A DNA stretch of 64,000 nucleotides from Flagellimonas sp. S3867 (GTDB taxonomy: Bacteria; Bacteroidota; Bacteroidia; Flavobacteriales; Flavobacteriaceae), in assembly GCF_014698935.1 (NCBI RefSeq), contig NZ_JACVMN010000002.1:1169287-1233286 (forward strand). Reading direction: 5' to 3'. Below are positions 18,630 to 27,288 of this stretch, piece after piece. The translations under genes and the position numbers were made by a program. Each line of letters begins with the position of its first letter. Position 1 is the stretch's first letter. A model generated the notes under the pieces. That model ran no database searches and was not told the DNA's origin. It worked only from the letters and a program-made list of their open reading frames with translations.

Positions 18630-20960
18630 TTAGTGGTTAGAAAGTGAGTAAGGCGCTGATGCTTCGGAAACACCCCAATTTTTGTTTGGTTCCGAGCTTA
18701 GAGTAAATTCAAGGTTACCTCCATTTTGGACTGTCTCAGTAGAAATCCAGGTATTGTTGAATGATTTACCGTTCAAGCTGGCGTTTTGTATAAATGGGTT
18801 TTTATTTCCATTCCCATCTGAAGTAATGGTAAAGGCATTCCCATTTTCTAGATGTAAAACTGCCTTGTCAAATAAAGGGCTGCCGATAACATATTGATTT
18901 GTGGCAGGAGCTACGGGATAGAATCCAAGAGAACTGAAAACATACCAAGCTGATGTTTGTCCATTATCCTCATCCCCACAATAACCATCTGGTGCAGGGG
19001 TATAGAGTTTAGTCAAAACCTCTCTTATCTTGTTTTGGGCCTTCCATGGTTGTTTGGCATAATTATATAGATAGATCATATGTTGAATGGGTTGATTGCC
19101 ATGGGCGTAGTTTCCCATATTCATAATCTGCATCTCACGGATTTCATGTATGGTAAATCCGTAGTAAGAGTCATCAAAATCGGGGGGCATATTGAAAACA
19201 CCGTCCAGCATACCAATAAATTCATTATCTCCGCCCATTAAATCGATAAGTCCTTGCACATCATGAAAAACAGACCATGTGTAATGCAGGCTGTTACCTT
19301 CTGTAAAGGCATCGCCCCATTTCAATGGATTAAACGGGGATTGAAACTCTCCATTTTTATTTTTTCCTCGCATTAGCTTAGTGGTCGGGTCGAATAACTT
19401 TTTATAGTTAAGGGATTTTTCATAATAGGTTTTTGCCAATTCATCTTCACCCAATGATTTGGCCATTTGGGCAATGGTGAAATCAGCATAAGCGTATTCC
19501 AAAGTTCTGGCGGCATTTTCATGGATGTCCACGTCATAGGGTACATATCCCAAATCGTTGTAGTAATCCAAACCAGCTCTGCCAACACTGTTCACAGGTC
19601 TTCCATCGGAGACAGTGGCATTTTTGAGCATCGCCTCCAAAAGCTTTTCTTTATCGAATCCTTCAACTCCCATGAGATGGGCATCGGCAATTATCGGAGC
19701 GGAATTGGAACCGATCATACAATCACGATGTCCAGGACTGGCCCATTCGGGCAGCCACCCTGATTCGTTATAGGTATTAACCAATCCTTCCATGATGTGG
19801 CCATTTAGTTCTGGATACATCATATTAAAAAAGGGAAAAACAGCTCGGAAGGTGTCCCAAAAGCCATTATCCGTGAACATATAGCCCGGTAAAACTTGCC
19901 CGTTGTATGGACTGTAATGAACTACTTCGTTAGCTTCATTGTATTCATAAAATTTTCTGGGGAAGAGCAAAACCCGATATAAACAGGAATAAAAAGTGCG
20001 GAGATGATCAATATTTTGTGAAGTCACCTGTATTCTTCCCAATTCTTTTTCCCATGCTTCGGTTGCTTTGGCACTTGTTTCTTCAAAATTTTGATTTCCA
20101 ATTTCCCTTTCTAGATTTATTTGGGCTTGTTCGGGACTGATGAACGAGGAAGCCACTTTCACATTTATCTTTTCGCCTTTTTTGGTCTTGAAACCAATGA
20201 TTGCTCCAACATGTTCTCCTTGATTTTCGGTTGAATTTTTTTGCAACTCCCAGTTATCGCCCCAAGTATGGGTAAGTTCAAAGTCCTTGTCGAATTCTGC
20301 CACAAAATAATTGTGGAAATTTTCAGGAACACCTCCACTATTATTTCTGCAATAGCCTATTATTTTTCGTTCAGCTGGTAAAACCTTTACCATTGAACCT
20401 TTGAAAAAGGCATCAAGCATAATATAGGCCTCGTCAGTTTCCGGAAAGGTAAACCGGAAATGTGCCGAACGCTCCGTGGGGGTTACTTCCGCAAGGACAT
20501 CATAATCGGCCAAATAAACCCCATAATAATCTGGTTTCACGGTTTCCGCTTTGTGGGAGAAGTACGAAGCACGTTCGTCCTCTTTGTATTTTAAATCTCC
20601 TGTCACCGCCATTAATGAAAATGCGGCATAATCGTTGATCCATGGACTGGGTTGATGGGTCTGCTTGATTCCGCGAATGGTTTTTTCGTCATATTTATAA
20701 GTCCAGCCATCTCCCATTTTTGAGGTCATCGGGGTCCAGAAGTTCATGCCCCACGGAGTGGCAATGGCGGGATAGGTGTTTCCGTTGGACAAACTGAAAT
20801 CGGAATCGGTTCCCATTAGTGGATTTACGTATTGAAGCAAGGAACTTTCTTCTTGAGCTTGTTCCATTGCTACAGTCTTGTCCTGTGTTTTTTGGCATGA
20901 AAGCAAAATCGTAGTTGTTGCCAAAACCCAGAAGTTCATTCTTAAGTAATATGTTTTCAT
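18630..20960 (-). CDS. GH92 family lipoprotein with Gln at the catalytic-acid position (copy 2)
   Basis: ATG 20960 (three codons inside the open frame, whose first codon is TTG) gives 776 aa with a lipoprotein signal (TILLSCQK). The GH92 opening YVNPLMGTDSDF is present. The acid motif reads AHGNQPIQH: Gln623 replaces the Glu found in the other three copies (codon at 19092-19094 CAA, not GAA). The acidic motif GDEDNGQTSAW is retained. As I recall, the characterised GH92 with Gln here (CcGH92_5) cleaves mannose-alpha-1-phospho-6-mannose, where the phosphate leaving group needs no acid. So this protein may uncap phosphorylated mannans rather than hydrolyse plain mannosides. It could also be an inactive binding form. 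Confidence 0.86.
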   Translation of the reverse strand: MKTYYLRMNFWVLATTTILLSCQKTQDKTVAMEQAQEESSLLQYVNPLMGTDSDFSLSNGNTYPAIATPWGMNFWTPMTSKMGDGWTYKYDEKTIRGIKQTHQPSPWINDYAAFSLMAVTGDLKYKEDERASYFSHKAETVKPDYYGVYLADYDVLAEVTPTERSAHFRFTFPETDEAYIMLDAFFKGSMVKVLPAERKIIGYCRNNSGGVPENFHNYFVAEFDKDFELTHTWGDNWELQKNSTENQGEHVGAIIGFKTKKGEKINVKVASSFISPEQAQINLEREIGNQNFEETSAKATEAWEKELGRIQVTSQNIDHLRTFYSCLYRVLLFPRKFYEYNEANEVVHYSPYNGQVLPGYMFTDNGFWDTFRAVFPFFNMMYPELNGHIMEGLVNTYNESGWLPEWASPGHRDCMIGSNSAPIIADAHLMGVEGFDKEKLLEAMLKNATVSDGRPVNSVGRAGLDYYNDLGYVPYDVDIHENAARTLEYAYADFTIAQMAKSLGEDELAKTYYEKSLNYKKLFDPTTKLMRGKNKNGEFQSPFNPLKWGDAFTEGNSLHYTWSVFHDVQGLIDLMGGDNEFIGMLDGVFNMPPDFDDSYYGFTIHEIREMQIMNMGNYAHGNQPIQHMIYLYNYAKQPWKAQNKIREVLTKLYTPAPDGYCGDEDNGQTSAWYVFSSLGFYPVAPATNQYVIGSPLFDKAVLHLENGNAFTITSDGNGNKNPFIQNASLNGKSFNNTWISTETVQNGGNLEFTLSSEPNKNWGVSEASAPYSLSNH

Positions 20961-20972
20961 CGCTTTCAAGTT

Positions 20973-23222
20973 TTAGTAAATTTTATTTGTTTCAGAATGT
21001 TTTGTTTGATTTTTATCTGCCAGCTTAGAGTCTGAAGTCATAACAAAAACCAGTTCTCCTCCATGGACAATTTCTTTGTGGGAAATGAAACTTCTATCCA
21101 ATTTTTTTCCATTCAGGAAAACTGCTTCAACAAATTCACCGGTGCTGTCCTCTTTCTTTTTTACGGTGAATGTTTTGTTATTTCCTAATTCAATTTCTGC
21201 CTTTTCAAATAACGGAAGGCCAATATCATAAACTCCCTGAGCAGGATTTACGGGATAAAGTCCCAGGGAACTTAAAATATACCATGAAGACATTTGTCCG
21301 CAATCTTCATTGCCACAATGCCCGTTGGGTTCATTTTTGTATTGATTTTCCAAAATATTGCTAATGAGTTTTTGAGCTTTGGAAGGCTGACCCACATAAT
21401 TGTATAAATAGGCCACATGATGACTGGGTTCATTTCCATGGGCATATTGACCGATCATTCCCGTACTGAACAAGGGCAATTTGTCTTTAGAACTTGGGGC
21501 ATAGCTGAACATGGAATCCAATTTTTGCACAAAACGTTCTTTTCCGCCTGTTTTGGAAATAAGTCCTTCTGTATCTTGAGGAACAAACCAGTAGTAATGC
21601 CAGGCGTTACTTTCACAGAAATAGGGTGAATATTCCTTCGGAATAAACGGTTCAATAAAATCACCCTCAGGGTCTTTGGGCTGAAGCCAAGACCTTTTGG
21701 TGTTGTACAGGTTTTTCCAATTTTCAGACCGTTGCAAAAAATACGTATAGTCATCCATTTTTCCCAAATCCTTGGCAAACATGGCAATGCACCAGTCGTC
21801 ATAAGCATATTCCATGGTTTTGGAAACGGACCAATTTTCATGACCTTCATCAACAGGAATAAACCCTTTTTCTTTATAAATATCAATTTGACGATCATCG
21901 ACCATGGCACTTTCTTTGCAAGCTTTATAAGCAAGTTGCACATCAAAGTCGAATCCTTTAAAATAGGCATCAACAATTACGGGAACGGCATGGTAACCGA
22001 TCATCATATTGGTTTCACTGCCCTGCATGGACCATATGGGAAGAATTCCAGTTTCAGTATAATGGGCCAAAAGTGATTTGACCATATCAGGCACTTTTTC
22101 AGGTTGAATTATGGTATAAAGTGGATGGGCAGCCCTAAAAGTGTCCCAAAGTGAAAAAGTGTCATAACGATTATAGTCGACTGCTTTTGCAATGGAATCC
22201 GTCCCATCTTTAAGCTTTCCATTAGCGTCATTTGCTGCCTTGTATTCACCGTTGCTATCACTGTACAACGTTGGAGCCAGCATGGATTGATAGAGCATGG
22301 TATAAAAAATGATCTCTTTGTTGGTGTCCTGAGATGTTATTTTGATTTTTTGCAGCTCCTTTTCCCAAATATGCTCTGCATTTTGTTTGATAGTTTCAAA
22401 ATCTCCTTGCGCTTCAACTCGAATGGCCTTACCTGCAGCTTTTGAACTTACGGACGACAAACCTGTTTTGATCTGAATTTGTTCTCCCTCCGTAGTGCTA
22501 TAATCCAAGATAATTTTTGAAGAGTTACCTTCTGAATCTAAAATAATTTCATTGGATTTGAAGGATTTTGAAAACTGCATTTCAAAAAATAGACGCTGGT
22601 TTCTGGCCCATCCAGTTGACATTCGATACCCTTGTAAAGTAGAGTCATTGATTACTTCAATGAAAGTGTCTGTGGGTTTGTCCCAGTTGAGGGAATACCC
22701 TAAATCGATATGAATTTGTGTATGCCTATCTTCTGGAAATGTGTATCTATGGACTCCGACTCGATTGGTTGCGGTCATCTCGGCTTTAATGCCATAATCC
22801 AACAAATCTACCCAATAATAACCTGGTGAGGCTCCTTCTTTTTCATGATTAAATTTTGAGTATGGTTTATAGTTATTCTCTGGAATACTATCCGAAAAAC
22901 GACTGTTGGTTGGCATCACTAAAATGTCGTATAAATCACCAGCTCCTGTCCCCGTCAGATGGGTATGGGAAAATCCAGATATGATCGAATCTTGATAGTA
23001 ATATCCAGCAATTCGGTCCCAACCTGGAATACCAATATCGGGACTCAGTTGTACCATCCCAAATGGGGTAGTGGCACCAGGATAAGTGTTGCCAGGACCA
23101 TCTGTGCCAATAAATGGATTTACAAAATCAGTTATTTTTTTAACTGCATTAGCTTTTTGAGGTTGAGGTGAACAACCTAATGCTAAAATCAATAATCCCA
23201 TACATGCGAAACTCAGCTTCAT
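20973..23222 (-). CDS. GH92 alpha-mannosidase lipoprotein (copy 3)
   Basis: This 749-aa protein has a lipoprotein signal (LILALGCSP). It shows the classic GH92 features: VNPFIGTDGPG with TYPGATTPFGMVQLSPD, SGFSHTHLTGTG, AHGNEPSHH with predicted acid Glu598, and GNEDCGQMSSW. It is expected to be an active exo-alpha-mannosidase, probably on the cell surface or periplasmic face. It is closely related to copy 4 (27289-29535), with which it shares the EPSHH and GNEDCGQMS motifs. Twelve bases separate it from copy 2. Confidence 0.92.
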   Translation of the reverse strand: MKLSFACMGLLILALGCSPQPQKANAVKKITDFVNPFIGTDGPGNTYPGATTPFGMVQLSPDIGIPGWDRIAGYYYQDSIISGFSHTHLTGTGAGDLYDILVMPTNSRFSDSIPENNYKPYSKFNHEKEGASPGYYWVDLLDYGIKAEMTATNRVGVHRYTFPEDRHTQIHIDLGYSLNWDKPTDTFIEVINDSTLQGYRMSTGWARNQRLFFEMQFSKSFKSNEIILDSEGNSSKIILDYSTTEGEQIQIKTGLSSVSSKAAGKAIRVEAQGDFETIKQNAEHIWEKELQKIKITSQDTNKEIIFYTMLYQSMLAPTLYSDSNGEYKAANDANGKLKDGTDSIAKAVDYNRYDTFSLWDTFRAAHPLYTIIQPEKVPDMVKSLLAHYTETGILPIWSMQGSETNMMIGYHAVPVIVDAYFKGFDFDVQLAYKACKESAMVDDRQIDIYKEKGFIPVDEGHENWSVSKTMEYAYDDWCIAMFAKDLGKMDDYTYFLQRSENWKNLYNTKRSWLQPKDPEGDFIEPFIPKEYSPYFCESNAWHYYWFVPQDTEGLISKTGGKERFVQKLDSMFSYAPSSKDKLPLFSTGMIGQYAHGNEPSHHVAYLYNYVGQPSKAQKLISNILENQYKNEPNGHCGNEDCGQMSSWYILSSLGLYPVNPAQGVYDIGLPLFEKAEIELGNNKTFTVKKKEDSTGEFVEAVFLNGKKLDRSFISHKEIVHGGELVFVMTSDSKLADKNQTKHSETNKIY

Positions 23223-23280
23223 ATTATCGATTTATACAATTAATTCACAGCGCTTGTTGACAGTTTGAGACGTATGATAG

Positions 23281-24369
23281 CTAGTTTTCATAGCTTTCAA
23301 ACTTACCATCTTTGGTTATGGTCAAGAGTTTGTTGGTAAAAGGACTTTTTACCGAAAGAATGAACCCTTTTGTATACTTTTCGAGAATCGGAGCTATGTT
23401 TTTACTGAAAAGTTGTTTCGAAGGCCCTTGAAATCGACCATCAACTTTGTCCCATTCTATTTTTTGTTGATTTTCAGAAATCAAGTCGCGGTAAAGTTCA
23501 TAGAGATACCATTTGATATGCTCATCCTTTGGTATCTCAAAATTGAATGGCGCACCGCCTGCTTCATTTTCTGAAAAATAAACATAACCCCACTTTTCTG
23601 GCTCGTGCATATTAATAACATATTGTGGTGACCAAACCCAATTATTTTCATGTAGAAAATCACCAGTTTTTGGGTCTTTCTTTCTTGAATATTTGCCGTC
23701 CGTGACATCAAAATCCCAATTCACCCTGGAAAAACCAACTCTCCAAAATTTATTTTTCGGTACATTGTTTTGATAGTACCCTGATCGTAAATCACTAAAT
23801 GGAATGGCAATTTCTATAGACCATCCCTGATCAATATCTGAAGGGTCATTTAGGGTGCCTTGGACCGACACTGCAGATTTAAGCCCCAAAGCTTCCCATC
23901 CGTTTATGGTTTCGTTACCAGTGCGGTATGGAGCTGTCAAATATTGGTCCCAAACCGTATTTAAGACATTCCACTCCAACTCATAATACCCATGTACATC
24001 TGCTTCTGGGTCAAGAAAAACTTCAAAATCATTGTTATGAAAGATAATAGCATCATGCTCGGTAATGTCTCCCCACACATGTGGTTCGTTCAATTGCGCA
24101 AAGAAGTAGACATTATTTTCGTCCCAAAGCATTTTCATGCGGGTATCATATGTAGGTTTTTTCATTCCTTCAATATCAATAAACAAATCTGACCATGGAG
24201 CTTTCACCCATGAGGACTCGTTAGCCTTTCCGTCAATCAAAATTGAGTCTGTGGCCTTATATGCCACATAGTTTCTTGGTTTTTCTTGTGCACATAACAT
24301 TATGCAACCCACGTAGACTAAAAAAAGAACTAGACTTATTAATTTTTTATGTTTTCCCACATTATCCAT
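23281..24369 (-). CDS. Exported CBM9-like (DOMON fold) carbohydrate-binding protein
   Basis: This 362-aa protein has an N-terminal hydrophobic signal (LISLVLFLVYVGCIMLCAQ). Residues about 35-235 form a carbohydrate-binding family 9-like domain: IDGKANESSWVKAPW, then MLWDENNVYFFAQL and NNDFEVFLDPEADVHGYYELEWN, the usual signatures. The last 100 residues are of unknown fold. No catalytic motif is seen. In family members the domain often accompanies glycan or polyol metabolism. Here it lies between GH130 (9 bases upstream) and GH92 copy 3 (58 bases downstream), so a binding role for the glycan or its fragments is likely. Confidence 0.8.
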   Translation of the reverse strand: MDNVGKHKKLISLVLFLVYVGCIMLCAQEKPRNYVAYKATDSILIDGKANESSWVKAPWSDLFIDIEGMKKPTYDTRMKMLWDENNVYFFAQLNEPHVWGDITEHDAIIFHNNDFEVFLDPEADVHGYYELEWNVLNTVWDQYLTAPYRTGNETINGWEALGLKSAVSVQGTLNDPSDIDQGWSIEIAIPFSDLRSGYYQNNVPKNKFWRVGFSRVNWDFDVTDGKYSRKKDPKTGDFLHENNWVWSPQYVINMHEPEKWGYVYFSENEAGGAPFNFEIPKDEHIKWYLYELYRDLISENQQKIEWDKVDGRFQGPSKQLFSKNIAPILEKYTKGFILSVKSPFTNKLLTITKDGKFESYEN

Positions 24370-24378
24370 CTTTTCATT

Positions 24379-25368
24379 TTATAAACTATTTTCTTTAGTA
24401 AACTTCAATATTTCGGATATATGTCCGAAAGCTAAACCAACTACTGTATCAGCTGCTCCGTAGTAAATGGCTATTTTGTCCTCTTCTATAGAGTGCAAAG
24501 TGGCACAAGGGAAAACCACATTGGGCACGTCGCCCGTACATTCGTATGAAGTCTGCGGAGATAAAAGATAGGGTTGTGTTCTGTATTTCACCTGGTCTGG
24601 GTTGTCCTTGTCTAAAATGGCTGCACCCATAGAATATCTGAAACCATTACAGGTATTGATTACTCCATGATAGATCATCAGCCAACCTTCGTCTACCAAA
24701 ATGGGAACAGAGCCCGCCCCGATTTTGGTACATTGCCAGGCACTATCCTCAAAAGGTGAAGCTTTCATTACGCAACGATGTTCGCCCCAATATTTCATAT
24801 CTGGACTGTAGCTAATATAGATGTCTCCAAAAGGGGTATGTCCATTATCGCTAGGTCTGCTCAACATGGCATATTTTCCGTTGATTTTTTCCGGAAAAAG
24901 CACTCCGTTTCTATTGAAGGGCAAAAAGGCATTTTCACATTGAAAGAATTCCTTGAAATCAAAAGTGTACCCAATACCAATGGTTGGACCATGATATCCA
25001 TTGCACCAGGTAATCCAATATCGATCTTCCAAAAAGGTGACACGGGGGTCATATTTGTAATCGGAATCGATCATTTGGGTGTTTCCAGCCTCAAATTCTA
25101 TTGGTTTATGGTTGATGTCCCAATGAATTCCATCTTTACTGAAGCCAGCAAAAATGTTCATCTGCACTGCTTTATTGTCACACCTAAAAACTCCTGCAAA
25201 ACCATCTTCAAAAGGAACAACGGCGCTATTGAAAACACTATTGGAGGTTGGAATTGCATCTCTTTGAATAATAGGATTATCAGAATACCTCCAAACAACA
25301 TCTGAAATGTTTGCAGGTCTCTCTTGCCAAGGAATTGCGTTTGTTTTTGTTGAAACTTGATTGTTCAT
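24379..25368 (-). CDS. GH130 beta-mannoside phosphorylase
   Basis: This 329-aa protein has no signal peptide and should be cytoplasmic. It shows the five-bladed GH130 pattern: [21 protein letters not shown], the DPRVTFLED strand carrying the predicted catalytic Asp, and late blades with MIYHGV and [10 protein letters not shown]130 enzymes phosphorolyse beta-mannosides, releasing mannose-1-phosphate. The opening resembles, from memory, the Bacteroides enzyme that splits Man-beta-1,4-GlcNAc from N-glycan cores; that is the best reading in a GH92/GH29 locus. A 1,4-mannosyl-glucose or mannan phosphorylase is the alternative. The adjacent symporter may supply the disaccharide. Confidence 0.88.
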   Translation of the reverse strand: MNNQVSTKTNAIPWQERPANISDVVWRYSDNPIIQRDAIPTSNSVFNSAVVPFEDGFAGVFRCDNKAVQMNIFAGFSKDGIHWDINHKPIEFEAGNTQMIDSDYKYDPRVTFLEDRYWITWCNGYHGPTIGIGYTFDFKEFFQCENAFLPFNRNGVLFPEKINGKYAMLSRPSDNGHTPFGDIYISYSPDMKYWGEHRCVMKASPFEDSAWQCTKIGAGSVPILVDEGWLMIYHGVINTCNGFRYSMGAAILDKDNPDQVKYRTQPYLLSPQTSYECTGDVPNVVFPCATLHSIEEDKIAIYYGAADTVVGLAFGHISEILKFTKENSL

Positions 25369-25391
25369 AGTCTATAAACGATGGTTAGAAC

Positions 25392-27269
25392 TTAATTCGG
25401 AATTTTTTGAACCTTGTTCAACCAAGTGTACTTTAAAATTATGGAAGTTATAATAAATACGATCAAAGCAACAAGGGTTTTTGGGTAATCCCTAATCACC
25501 AAATAGATAGGTAACAAAATCATGCTGGATTGCCAGATGATCCCCACCAAGCAGTTGGCCATGTCCATCCAGAAATCATTGTTCTTTTCAAATCCTGAAT
25601 CTTCCGATTTCAACTGATTGACCACAGGTTTCCACAATCCCCAGGGCTTAACTTCTTTGTAAAACGATTTCAGCACAGAAATATCTGTGGGTTTGGTCAA
25701 ATAGGTTCCTAAATAGGAGCCTAATAAAGAAAACCCAAAAATGACCGGAAAAAGGTAAATGGCATGCATATGTGCGATGTTATACAGCAAATCCCCTTCC
25801 ATAATATGGACTTTATTTTGATCTAGAATAAATTGAAGTGTTGCAACAACCAGTCCTGCTACCATTCCCCAGAAATATCCCCAGCCGTTGAATCGCCACC
25901 ATACCCATTTTAAGAAATTGGCAGCAACATATCCACCATAAAGCGCACTGGTGATCCAAAGGGTGAGCGAATTGATGGAATCAGCAAAGAAGCCCATACA
26001 TACGCCAAGACCAACCACAAAGAAAGAAGCAATATGACTTGCCTTAATGTAGTGCTTGTTGGAAGCGTGAGGCTTGAAGTATTTTTTATAAATGTCATTG
26101 ACAATATACGCCGGACCCGAGTTTACGAATGCGGAGAAGGTCGACATAAAAGCGGCCAAAAGGCCAGCCAATAACAAACCTTTGATGCCTACCGGAACAT
26201 GAAAGTTGATGACTTTGGGGAGAATTACCTCCAAATCACCACCAACAAGCCCGGGGTTTGCGCTCATGCTGGGAGCTAAAACCACTAAGGCGATAACGAC
26301 GATTCCGGCAATCAATAAATATCTGGGAATATAAAGGACCAAATTGGTGAAACCACTCATATAGGCGGCCTCTTTTACGGTTCTTGTAGAAAGAATTCGT
26401 TGAAAGTCATAGCTTGGGACCGGTCCGGCAATGCTAGCGAAGAAACCTTTAAAAAGGGTCATTCCTATGAAAGCTCCGAACATTTTATAGCCTTCGGAGT
26501 CGATAAGATCGTTGAACGCTTGGAATTTATCACTCCAAATCATGTTTAATTCATTGCCAAAGAAAACATTCCTCCATTCTTCAGATATGATGGCATTGAT
26601 TTCAACATCAGAAATGGCAAAAAAAGTATATCCTGCGACAAGGATACCAGCAATTACCATAATAATGTATTGAAGCACCTCAGTAGCTACAACTGAGAAC
26701 ATACCTCCTTTGATGGTATAAATGGTGGTCAAAAATATAATGATGAGCGCATAGGATTGTTCGGAGGTAAGCAAGAGAACGTCACCAAACTCCAAAGGAA
26801 TATTCCAAGGCAATATAATGGTCAAAAATTTACCGATACCTTCAAAGAAATAGGCAATGAAACCAACTACTGAAATAATCGCGAATACCGCAACAATACT
26901 GTGTGAGGCCCTACCAGCTTTGCCATCACCAAAGCGAGTGAGAATCCATTCCGAACCTGTCATAATATTGGAACGCCTGATCCAAACGGCCAAGAACATC
27001 ATAACAAAAATCTGGTTCCAAACCGGCCAGAGCCACATGAACATGAAGCTTTTTACGCCATATAGGAATAAGATACCGACCATCCAAGCCGTGCCCGAGA
27101 TATCGAACATACCCGACCCATTACTTAGACCCAGATAATACCATTTAATATTGTTTCCGCCCAAGAAATAGGATTCGAGGCCTTTTGATGCTTTTTTAGA
27201 AACCCAAATTCCGATAAAGAGCGTCAGCAATACATAGATTGCTATGATTGAAATGTCAATTACATCCAT
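25392..27269 (-). CDS. SSS-family sodium:sugar symporter
   Basis: This 625-aa protein has about 13-15 transmembrane helices, begins MDVIDISIIAIYVLLTLFIG without a cleaved signal, and carries the SSS hallmark IAGPVPSYDFQRILSTRTVKEAAYMSG. It belongs to the sodium:solute symporters of the inner membrane. Located between GH92 copy 4 (19 bases) and GH130 (23 bases), it probably imports mannose, GlcNAc or Man-GlcNAc from the periplasm for GH130 and the ROK kinase. Substrate assignment is by context only. Confidence 0.88.
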   Translation of the reverse strand: MDVIDISIIAIYVLLTLFIGIWVSKKASKGLESYFLGGNNIKWYYLGLSNGSGMFDISGTAWMVGILFLYGVKSFMFMWLWPVWNQIFVMMFLAVWIRRSNIMTGSEWILTRFGDGKAGRASHSIVAVFAIISVVGFIAYFFEGIGKFLTIILPWNIPLEFGDVLLLTSEQSYALIIIFLTTIYTIKGGMFSVVATEVLQYIIMVIAGILVAGYTFFAISDVEINAIISEEWRNVFFGNELNMIWSDKFQAFNDLIDSEGYKMFGAFIGMTLFKGFFASIAGPVPSYDFQRILSTRTVKEAAYMSGFTNLVLYIPRYLLIAGIVVIALVVLAPSMSANPGLVGGDLEVILPKVINFHVPVGIKGLLLAGLLAAFMSTFSAFVNSGPAYIVNDIYKKYFKPHASNKHYIKASHIASFFVVGLGVCMGFFADSINSLTLWITSALYGGYVAANFLKWVWWRFNGWGYFWGMVAGLVVATLQFILDQNKVHIMEGDLLYNIAHMHAIYLFPVIFGFSLLGSYLGTYLTKPTDISVLKSFYKEVKPWGLWKPVVNQLKSEDSGFEKNNDFWMDMANCLVGIIWQSSMILLPIYLVIRDYPKTLVALIVFIITSIILKYTWLNKVQKIPN

Positions 27270-27288
27270 ATGTTCGTACAGGCCTTAG

